64,000 nt of DNA from Anisus vortex (Eukaryota > Mollusca > Gastropoda > Planorbidae), in contig OX421497.1 of NCBI GenBank assembly GCA_949126835.1, positions 9,234,920 to 9,298,919 on the forward strand, read 5' to 3'. The notes below the pieces were generated by a model. It was not told the DNA's origin. It worked only from the letters and a program-made list of their open reading frames with translations, and did not search any database. Shown here in pieces: positions 55,752-64,000 of the stretch (position 1 is the stretch's first letter; every line of letters begins with the position of its first letter). The translations under genes and the position numbers were made by a program.

Positions 55752-58310
55752 ATGACCTTAATCCATATTTGCTGTATAATTGTATTCGCCTATATCAGGC
55801 ACAATTTCTACTGCAATGCTCATGAGTGTTTCGACGCTAAAAGCACAACCGGTACTAAATCTTTGAACGGAAAAAGTAGACAAGATTGTGAGATATCCGG
55901 TACAAACGTCAACTGCTCTGATATGTCACTTAAGGCCATTCCAGGCAACTTTCCGTTGAATGTAACCATACTGGATTTGTCCAATAATTGTATAATAGAA
56001 ATCAATACAAACCTGACAATTTATACACAACTTCAGGAGCTTTATCTACGGAATAATTTAATTATAAGATTTATAGAAAACTGTTTCAAAGGTTTGGAAA
56101 GTCTTGTACACTTAGATCTGCAAGGGAATAGATTGGCCATGAACAATGTTACATTTCCAGACGGAGTGTTTAAAGATTTGAAATCATTACAAATTCTTAA
56201 GTTGAACAAAAATAATCCCAAAAAGAATGATTCTGAGCTAACGTATCCTGACAGTGCTTTGTCTGACTTGAAAAATTTGACAACTCTACATATAGATGGT
56301 TTAAAAGATAAACGTTTTGGTGAAGGCTTTAATAAAATGATATCATTACGAAATCTCATTATTATTGGTATACGAAATGGTTACTGCCGGATAGAAAGTC
56401 TTCATAATGACACATTCAACCATCTTTCTCAACTTCAAGTGTTACAAATAAACTACTGCTTTATCAATGGCTCTTTAATGAACAAATTTACATTCAGACC
56501 CTTACGACATTTGCGAACACTAGACCTTAGTAATGATGATTTTATATTTTTCCATAATCTGGCACCAGCTTTAAAGGAAATGGACTCTGAGAATCTAACA
56601 CATTTAATCATTCACAGTATAATGAGTCCATACACTCCGTGTGCTAAAGTAACTAATGAATTTGCAAAAAGTTTACCACGAAGTCTGACATATATAGTTG
56701 CATCTAGCAATGGATTGGCAAAAATTGGCACTTTGGTCTTTGACTTACTTCCACAAAACCTGACATATTTAGACCTATCAGACAATAGATTAACGATTGG
56801 CTATTACCTTAAAAATATTTCCGCAATGTCAAATCTGGAAACACTCATCTTAAATGGTGAAGTAGGAAGTCACAATTTACCCAAATATTTTCCACGTTTA
56901 GAAGACATTGTCAGCGAAAAGTACATCCCAGACTATCCCAACCTATCTTGGGAACCCTTCTTTTTAAAACTACCTCCTCAACTGAAGACCGTCTCTATGG
57001 ATACTGCTGGACTTAGCTATTATTTGAGTGAATTCCACGTTGATCCAAACAACTCGCTGGAAACACTCATTTTAAATAACAATAAAATTCAGTCGCTTAA
57101 AGGACCTATTACCGGCCTAACTAAATTGAAGAACTTAAGTTTAGCTGACTGTCATATTAATCATATAGATCACACATTTTTCGACAATTTTACATCTCTG
57201 GAATTTCTTAACTTGAGCACCAACTCATTTGGAAGTAGTGTTTTACGCAGGGGCAGTGATCCGAGGTTTAAGAATCTCAAAAATTTAAAAGAGCTTGACC
57301 TTAGCTTTATAAGTATTCTGAACATAGGAGAGAATGCTTTGGAAGGACTAGTTAGTTTACAAAAACTTCACTTGCAGAGAAACGGAATGTACAACTTCAC
57401 GGTCAATATCAGCCACACAAGCGATTTGATGTTTGTTAATTTTAGTCAAAATGATCTTTCCTTGCTGGTTTCGTCAGTGACGATTGGCTTTGATGCTATC
57501 GCAGAAAATCACAATTTGACTATAGACTTTTCAGAGAATCGCATACATTGTTATTGTTCAAATTTACATTTCATTCAATGGTTAACAAATCCCAACAAAT
57601 ACATACATTTTGTAAATCTGGAAAGATATAAATGTTCCTACGAAGACAGACCTTGGAACTATTTTGACGAGTTCCTGACCCTACACCAGCATTTTGATCG
57701 TGAATGCAATGTTAATGTTACTTTATTTTTCACGGTTACATCTGTAACTATTTTATTCGTATGCGTAGTTGTTATTTTCATGTTGTATAAGTTTCGTTGG
57801 AAACTAAAATATTTGTACTACTCAGCATATCTCTACCTTAAGACAAAAAAGACTCTTCAAGGCCGCGCTGACATGTTCGAGTTTGACGTCTTTGTCTCGT
57901 TCTCCAACGAAGACGAAACTTTCGTCCACGAAACGTTAACACCCGAACTTAAATCTCGAGGCTTGAAGGTGCATATCCACACGGCGGACTTCAAAGCCGG
58001 AGAGTTCATCACCACCAACATTGTCAACGCTGTCCAATCCAGTCGTAAGACGCTCATAGTCGTGAGTCGACATCTTCTGAATAGCACCTGGTGTCGCTTT
58101 GAGCTCCAGATGGCCAACATGGAAAGCGTCCACACTGGTCGCTCGGTGATGATCTTCCTGCTGGTGGAACAGCTACCAAAAGAAGACATGGACAGGGAGT
58201 TGTTGTATCACGTACAGAACAATACCTACATGCAGCTGCCACAAGATCTGGACGATGCAAGAGCCATGGATATTTTCTGGACAAAGCTTTATTCTGATTT
58301 AATTGAGTAA
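55752..58310 (+). CDS. TLR: Toll-like receptor 4 of the cluster, intact
   Basis: 852 residues from the ATG at 55752 (after attgcag) to TAA at 58308. Signal peptide about 1-24 (TLIHICCIIVFAYIRHNFYC), about 20 LRRs (NVTILDLSNNCIIEI, NLTYLDLSDNRLTI, SLETLILNNNKIQSL), cysteine cluster NRIHCYC...YKC...REC, TM about 656-679 (VTLFFTVTSVTILFVCVVVI), KFRWKLKYLYY stop-transfer, TIR about 709-852 with FDVFVSFSNEDE, ADFKAGEFITTNI and FWTKL. It is the most diverged of the four in the LRRs, yet its TIR 3' half is nearly identical to the others. Number meaning: fourth in this cluster, not vertebrate TLR4. Ligand unknown; sccTLR architecture. Confidence 0.97.
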   Translation: MTLIHICCIIVFAYIRHNFYCNAHECFDAKSTTGTKSLNGKSRQDCEISGTNVNCSDMSLKAIPGNFPLNVTILDLSNNCIIEINTNLTIYTQLQELYLRNNLIIRFIENCFKGLESLVHLDLQGNRLAMNNVTFPDGVFKDLKSLQILKLNKNNPKKNDSELTYPDSALSDLKNLTTLHIDGLKDKRFGEGFNKMISLRNLIIIGIRNGYCRIESLHNDTFNHLSQLQVLQINYCFINGSLMNKFTFRPLRHLRTLDLSNDDFIFFHNLAPALKEMDSENLTHLIIHSIMSPYTPCAKVTNEFAKSLPRSLTYIVASSNGLAKIGTLVFDLLPQNLTYLDLSDNRLTIGYYLKNISAMSNLETLILNGEVGSHNLPKYFPRLEDIVSEKYIPDYPNLSWEPFFLKLPPQLKTVSMDTAGLSYYLSEFHVDPNNSLETLILNNNKIQSLKGPITGLTKLKNLSLADCHINHIDHTFFDNFTSLEFLNLSTNSFGSSVLRRGSDPRFKNLKNLKELDLSFISILNIGENALEGLVSLQKLHLQRNGMYNFTVNISHTSDLMFVNFSQNDLSLLVSSVTIGFDAIAENHNLTIDFSENRIHCYCSNLHFIQWLTNPNKYIHFVNLERYKCSYEDRPWNYFDEFLTLHQHFDRECNVNVTLFFTVTSVTILFVCVVVIFMLYKFRWKLKYLYYSAYLYLKTKKTLQGRADMFEFDVFVSFSNEDETFVHETLTPELKSRGLKVHIHTADFKAGEFITTNIVNAVQSSRKTLIVVSRHLLNSTWCRFELQMANMESVHTGRSVMIFLLVEQLPKEDMDRELLYHVQNNTYMQLPQDLDDARAMDIFWTKLYSDLIE

Positions 58311-58503
58311 TTGAGAAATACAATTTAACATAAATGTCTGTAAAACATGTGTGCCTTAGAGAGTTCAGTTCTTTTTATTTTAAAGATTTTGACTTCCTTA
58401 ATATTTTCATTTGAACTTGTTTATATTCCGCAGTCCAACTAAATTACTAATTTTCTAAAGTTTTTGCGGAAAATAAGAACAACCAAATCAACATATTATA
58501 GGG

Positions 58504-58504
<1 letters not shown>

Positions 58505-58557
<53 letters not shown>
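58505..58557. repeat. (TA)n microsatellite
   Basis: Uninterrupted ta dinucleotides, about 25 repeats. Confidence 0.95.
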
Positions 58558-58559
<2 letters not shown>

Positions 58560-59044
58560 CTTACATTATATACATATATAGGCCTATACATACATACATA
58601 TAGGCCTATATTTCATAAAAAACCTTTCGTAAGGTCAGGCAATATCTTGAAATGTCCTTTGCAAAACATCAAGAAATGACCGGGGAAAAAATACATTTTG
58701 CGATAGGCCTAATGTTATCTATAATAACATTTAAAATAGACATACTTAGATTTGTTTGCGACTTAGTGTTTGAATAAAATAAATATCAGCGGAAACCATT
58801 TAAAAAGCAGATCGATAAATACATATTTTCTGTAATACTAAAGTTAATAAAAGAATCATAACCTACAAACAGCATAATTCCATGCACCTGTCACAAGTTA
58901 GATTCGATCTATCGCAAGATTGTAACAGACTAGTGTGGATTGATAGTAAAAAAAATGATGATGACTTGTGACAATTAAATGTAATTTTAAAACAGGCGCT
59001 CCAAAAGCAATATATCATCAAACAATTAAAAACAGTTAAAGGAT

Positions 59045-59216
59045 TTTATTATTTCTAATGTACATATAGGCCTAATACATGTAATATTTTATTTCTAATG
59101 TACATATAATACATGTAATATTTTATTTCTAATGTACATATAATACATGTAATATTTTATTTCTAATGTACATATAATACATGTAATATTTTATTTCTAA
59201 TGTACATATAATACAC
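59045..59216 (+). repeat. 34-bp tandem repeat, about 5 copies
   Basis: Unit tttctaatgtacatataata...; starts at 59052, 59092 (with a 6-bp insertion), 59126, 59160 and 59194. The paralogous flank of TLR-3 has one copy (about 50716-50742). Confidence 0.9.
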
Positions 59217-59300
59217 GATGACGCAGCCATAGGACAAGATGGCGTCTGTTGGGACAGTCACATTATATTAACGTATTCTGAGTAAGGTAAAGGTTTACGT

Positions 59301-59535
59301 TGGATCACATTGATTCATAGGACCGGTGAAGCAGCGTTAACCGGCTTCTGTGGCCACGGCATACTAGGAGATTGTGTGGCCAGCGTAATGCCCAGCAGCC
59401 TTTCCATACTCACCTAAAGTCAAGTAGGGACACCTGAGCTGGGAAGACTCAATGACACCTTTCAGACCCGGGTAAAAATTCAAGCCTTCACCAAGATTCG
59501 ATCCCAGTATCGTCGGTACGCCAGCCGTACCCTTG
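59301..59535 (-). mobile_element. tRNA-derived SINE, copy G (inverted)
   Basis: gaccggtgaagcagcgttaa, agattgtgtggccagcgtaa, gagctgggaagactcaatga and the B-box complement ccaagattcgatcccagta. Confidence 0.88.
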
Positions 59536-60518
59536 ACGTACTCAATATTACCGTCTGGCTGGGATGGTGGACATCTGTCAAAACTGCGGCCACACCAGGA
59601 GAAGTCAAAGAATATACCGAAAATCCAATAAATCCAATACCGAACTTTGAGGTCAATGGACAAATAAGGAATATTACAGAATTAAGAAACAAAATAAATG
59701 ACCAACATTCGTTATTTACGCAAGTTAGCATGATAAGTAAGACTGTGTTCCTATTTTAAGGTTAATGTTGTCAGAGCGAATGTTTCGATTAATCAGACCA
59801 GAAAAGATTCTTACGAATAGGTCAGAACAAACTAACTGCGTAATAAACATAATATATTTTTAAAAAAAGTGAACACCAACACGTCGAGAAACACTTTAAG
59901 CTAACTAAGTGACTCAATGAACTTTCCTCTGAAATACAAGATGGGATGACATCTCCAACTTGGAATCGAGGATAATATGACTTCGTTAGCTATCATTGTC
60001 AAAGTACGAATTCATGAAATGTTAAGTGTAGCACACACACACACACTGGGAAAATATATGATTTTGTGTACATTCAAAGATTGAATTCTGTAAAACTTAT
60101 TCTAAACAACCAAACAGAAAAACGGGGAGGGGTGGGGAATTTAAGTGGATTTAGTTTAAAATGGAACATCCGCATTAAATCATTGATGGTTAATTAAATT
60201 AGGATTTGTAACAAAAATATGTCACTTTTTGTATTGGTTTGGCTCGTGTAAACCCAGAAGATTTTAGTGAAAATTTAAACGAAGCAATAATTTGAAAGAA
60301 TGCCGCCATAAACAAGGAAAATGGGCTGTCAGGTATTAGATTGTATAGCTTATAAGCTTACATGTTGAATGGAAACAAACAAGCTAAATCGAGTTTATTT
60401 TATGAGTCTCTTGAAAAATCAGAAGCGATTAGTTTATCATACGTTTCCTCTTTCATCAAAAATATCTTAAAGTTTATAGAACAGGAATGAACTGCACATG
60501 AATGCAGGGTCGCGATGA

Positions 60519-60802
60519 ACAGTAAGTAAAGTACCCTTCGGACCAAACTGATCATAGGGCTGATGAAACAGCGTTCACCAGTTTCTGCGGCCACGGCATA
60601 CTAGGGGATGTGTGGCCAGCACAATGCCTAAGCCGCCTTTACTCACCCCAACTAATGTCAGGTACCAATCAGAGCTGGGTAGACTCATGGACACCCTCAA
60701 GTCCCGGGAAAAAAAAATTCCTAGCCCTCATCAGGATTCCAACGCAGAACCTATGAATTGCCGGTGGAACGCGTTGCTCGCTCGACCACCCTGCCGCTCA
60801 TA
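60519..60802 (-). mobile_element. tRNA-derived SINE, copy H (inverted)
   Basis: accaaactgatcatagggct, ttctgcggccacggcatact, tcagagctgggtagactcat, ending at the tRNA-like head gctcgctcgaccaccctgcc. Confidence 0.9.
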
Positions 60803-60837
60803 GGCTTAATTCCGACGAATCTACTGTTGTTGATTTT

Positions 60838-60838
60838 T

Positions 60839-60880
<42 letters not shown>
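60838..60880. repeat. Poly-T tract
   Basis: About 38 T with a single C near its start. It may be the tail remnant of an inserted retroelement. Confidence 0.8.
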
Positions 60881-60883
<3 letters not shown>

Positions 60884-61494
60884 TTTCTTTATTGACGAAG
60901 GAGAGACGATGCAGAAGTTGTTTCCAGTTGTTTGCCAGAAGGTAGACTGCCAGTGACAAACTATGTTAACTCTAAAAGTACACTATAGGCCTACTATCTA
61001 GTCATCGTAACGTTAGCCATTAGACAAGTGGTTATTAGTAGGCTCCACCAGGGGCGAAGCCAGAAATATTTTCAGGGTTGGCTGAACGTTCGCGTTACAA
61101 ACATTTTATTTAACAAAATTTTTCGCGAATTTAGTAGGCTAGATATTAAAAAGAGATCCTTATACAGTTACGCTATTAAGAAAAATCAGGGTGGGTTCAC
61201 ATGTAAATTGTCATTTATTAATAGGAGGGGGGAAACATTATAGGCCTAAGTGTGTGGGTGGTGGGGGAAACATTGAAACGCTTTATTTTAAAATTGGAAA
61301 TTAAAGTATATTTAACAAATCAGCTACTTGAAAAAATATTTTCCTACGGTGAGTTTAGTTCCTATACAAATCTCTCACGCCTTGGACGGCAACCCTTTCC
61401 ACTCCCCTTACCCCCCCCCCCCCCCACTCTGACTACCGGTAGGCCTACGTTATAATACTAATTATAATAGGATACTGAATTCGTCCGTTGGCGC

Positions 61495-61524
61495 AAGACC
61501 ACCGTAAGTACTTACGGTGGTCTT
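61495..61524. other. Perfect 30-bp palindrome
   Basis: aagaccaccgtaagt and its exact complement acttacggtggtctt adjoin without a loop, four bases before SINE copy I. Upstream, 60881-61494 holds no recognised gene (a hAT-end-like caggggcgaagccag lies near 61049). Confidence 0.9.
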
Positions 61525-61527
61525 TGT

Positions 61528-61832
61528 TGGGGCAACGTAGTCGAGCGGCAGCGCGTTTGGCTAGCGTACCGGTACCTCGAAAGTCCTCGGTTCCAATCCT
61601 TGTGAAAGCCGCTATTTGTTCCCGGGTTTGCATGGTGTCCCTAAGTCTATCTCTGATGAGTAGGCTACCTACTGATTTAGATGGGGGTTGTGCATTGTAC
61701 TGTCAACACAATTCCCAAGGAGATTTTGGTCACGTAATCTGGTTAACGCTGGCAGCGTTACGCTGCTTCACGGCCCTGTAAGCTTAATGGATCAATTTGG
61801 TCTGACCGTGACGGGATACTTTTTTTTTTTTA
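61528..61832 (+). mobile_element. tRNA-derived SINE, copy I
   Basis: Head gtcgagcggcagcgcgtttg gctagcgtacc with B-box ggttccaatccttgtg; body gtgtccctaagtctatctct; tail gaccgtgacgggatactttt. Confidence 0.85.
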
Positions 61833-64000
61833 CTCGTCCGTTGTTAATAATATAAGCTTTTTTAGAAGAATGAAGTTAGCTTTGATGATGTAGAAAAATT
61901 AGGAGTTCCATATATTCTTAAGTTGGATGAAGGCGGCTCTTGCTTTACCGATCCTTGCCACCCTGCTGGTCGATGAAACTGCCCAGGTAGATAAAGGACT
62001 GTAGGCCTACTTCTTGCAGTAGGCCTAATAGCCTCTTTATGGCAAAAGAAATATATCTGAAAATTATTATGTCAATGTTTACTGATTGTGCTTCGTGGGG
62101 TGGAATACCTTCGTGGATTTATTTATTTTGTGTTTCAGATTTATGTGCCAGGTGCATTTGCTGTTCCTTGACTGCTTCATCGACAACATTTAGTTGCTAA
62201 AATTCTCAATGACATGATCGTCGGCATCACTTTATAGAAGGAGCGTCTGTAATAGGCCTGGCCTATATAAGATAAGATAGCTCAGTGATCACCTTTTTGT
62301 TTTGGCAAATGGACTAGCCTATAAATACTATAATTTTAGTTCCGCTTCCTGTACCGCTGCACCATTAGAAGTTAGAAGAATTGTGTTTTAAGCATATTAT
62401 ATGACATATGATATAGACCTACGATGCCAGGGTTCAAGACTAACTTATCAAAATAGCGATGTGAATGTAAGGTACTGGTTAGTACTAAAACCATACTAAG
62501 TTAGTAATTAGTAAGTGAAAAAAGCTTAGCAAACTAATTTTTTAGTTTTAGGCCTAGACTAGGACTAGGACTAGGGGCCTAGCCTAGCCTTTCTTTGGAT
62601 TTTTTTAGGGCATTATCATTAGGCATTAGGCTATTAAATTATTAAATGATTATGACAGATATCATTGGTGACATTTAATTAGTTAATTAGTAAAATAGGG
62701 TAATACTTTGGTTTAGCTGCCTCACGAAAAGTAGGGTTCTAAAAAATTCCAACTGAAATTTTTTTCACGTGGAGCTATTGATGAGTGTCTTAGGAAGAGC
62801 GGCAGTTAACCCTTCCTTATACTTATAGACTTAGACTGCAGTTTTTTTTGGTAATTTTAACTAGTTCAGGAGTGGTATATTGTAGGCCTACTATATTTAC
62901 TTGAACTACAGAACTTGTAGGCCTACATATTTTTCATTTGCTTATGGCAGGTTTCACAATAAGAATTTCAGGAGTTCCCATTTTTTACGTTTTTTTTTTA
63001 AAAAATAATGTTAAGCTATAGTATAGTATTATATGTCATTTTAAAGCCTAAAAGCCCAGAAATACAAATATGACACTTATAAAGTCAGCTGATATTTCAA
63101 TATTTTATAATTAATAATTTAAAAATCGGGAAATTCCCTCTATCAAAAAGTTCCTGGGGCTACAAAATGAGTTAGACTAAACATCATCAAACTAGCATTA
63201 AAACACACAATATTGTTGAAATTGATACTTTTATGACAAATAAACTCACAAAACGTAAATATATCAGTGTTTGTGTTGTGTTTTATTATTATTTTTACAA
63301 TAAAACGTGATTTCGCACTCGGGCATCATAAAGTCTAGAACTACCGAAGTCGCCGCCATTTTGAAAAAAACGTGGCTTTATTGGACGTAAACAAAGCGTG
63401 TGTGTTAAAAGCGAAAAAAAGGATTTTTAACGTTTAAACCACAATAGTTTGCGTAAATTTAGTTTAAAACTATAAATAATAGTATTTTGTTGCCGTAGAT
63501 AGTACACAAATAGTCCGAAATCGGAAAATAAATGTGTAAATAGTGTTTTAGAAAATACTTTTTCGACATCGATCGAACGTTCCAAAAAGCGAACGTTTTT
63601 CACCGATAGAGTTAAAAAATAAAAAAATAAAAAAATCCTCTTTTTGCGAACTCAAAAAGTGCATCAAATGTAATTTTTAAGCTATCCGATCGGATTTACA
63701 TTCTATAATTCGCACGTGTGCATTTAAATTGACCGTAATCTGGAATCTTGTTTTGACAGGGAACGTTATCATTGCTAGTCCGAAGCCTTTTTTGTACCAA
63801 ACGATTTTCATTTATTTACTAATAAAATGAATTCTTCGGCTAAATATTTAAAACAAATTTTGTTTTTATGAAAAGAATTAAATTTTTGGTTAAAATTAAA
63901 AGAGTTTTACGAAATTACATAGATAAATCTTTTTTTAGATCTAGTTTTAGACTTAGTCTCGGCGGCGGAAAAAATTCACCAATAGGCCGTAAAAATTAGG
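61833..64000. other. AT-rich, no gene recognised
   Basis: A retrotransposon-tail scrap (tttatagaaggagcgtctgt with gataagatag) lies at 62220-62282, and a ggactaggactagg repeat near 62560. gccgccattttg at about 63351-63362 is the complement of a YY1-like caaaatggcggc box and could mark a promoter reading leftward, but no coding sequence follows it in the window. Confidence 0.4.

Larger units (their letters stand above)
58600..60520. repeat. Block B duplication, copy 2: 3' flank of TLR-4
   Basis: Direct counterpart of 50160-51480, interrupted by 34-bp repeats and SINE copy G. Its right limit coincides with SINE copy H at 60519. The segment 59760-60380 holds no gene that I can see. Confidence 0.7.

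Noticed and set aside
63351..63362. YY1-like box as a promoter
   Set aside because: Only the motif is present; no coding sequence or splice signal in the window supports a gene reading leftward from it.

Overview
The window is an AT-rich stretch of animal nuclear DNA. It has introns with GT/AG borders, tRNA-derived SINEs, hAT and piggyBac-like DNA elements, non-LTR retrotransposon remains and long microsatellites. A cluster of near-identical single-exon Toll-like receptor (TLR) genes beside an SLC22 carrier suggests a mollusc, probably a heterobranch or panpulmonate snail. That assignment is an inference from gene content and style, not proof.

Layout: (1) 1-6461 (+) holds the last five coding exons of an organic cation/carnitine-type SLC22 transporter; a 46-bp minisatellite fills its last intron. 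(2) 9.6-26.6 kb and 29.0-36.9 kb are two direct copies of a segmental duplication (block A), each with one minus-strand TLR, called here TLR-1 and TLR-2. TLR-1 is broken by a one-base deletion in its TIR domain. Downstream of it the TIR 3' end plus 3' flank is repeated as a 344-bp tandem array (about 12.08-18.54 kb, 19 copies counting the gene's own). (3) 36.9-43.7 kb is the spacer between the divergent TLR-2 (-) and TLR-3 (+), dominated by repeats including 1.4 kb of CA-rich microsatellite. (4) 43.9-51.5 kb and 55.7-60.5 kb are two direct, more diverged copies of a second block (block B), with the intact plus-strand genes TLR-3 and TLR-4. (5) 60.5-64 kb holds SINEs and otherwise unrecognised AT-rich DNA.

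All four TLRs share one plan: signal peptide, about 20 leucine-rich repeats, one C-terminal cysteine cluster, one membrane span and a cytoplasmic TIR domain. All start at an ATG directly after a splice-acceptor-like tttgcag/attgcag, so the coding part appears to be one exon behind a 5' UTR intron. All lack the usual BB-loop proline. They are presumably surface or endosomal innate-immune sensors. TLR-3 is a mosaic: its middle third is TLR-1/2-like and the rest TLR-4-like, which points to gene conversion.

The most unusual structure is the TIR-tail array: a coding fragment of an immune receptor amplified beside its parent gene, with a five-unit higher-order repeat. Nearly all units share the parent's frameshift, but two retain the original frame. 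Mobile elements are well resolved because the paralogous blocks provide empty sites, including two hAT elements with 8-bp target duplications and a TTAA element nested inside one of them.
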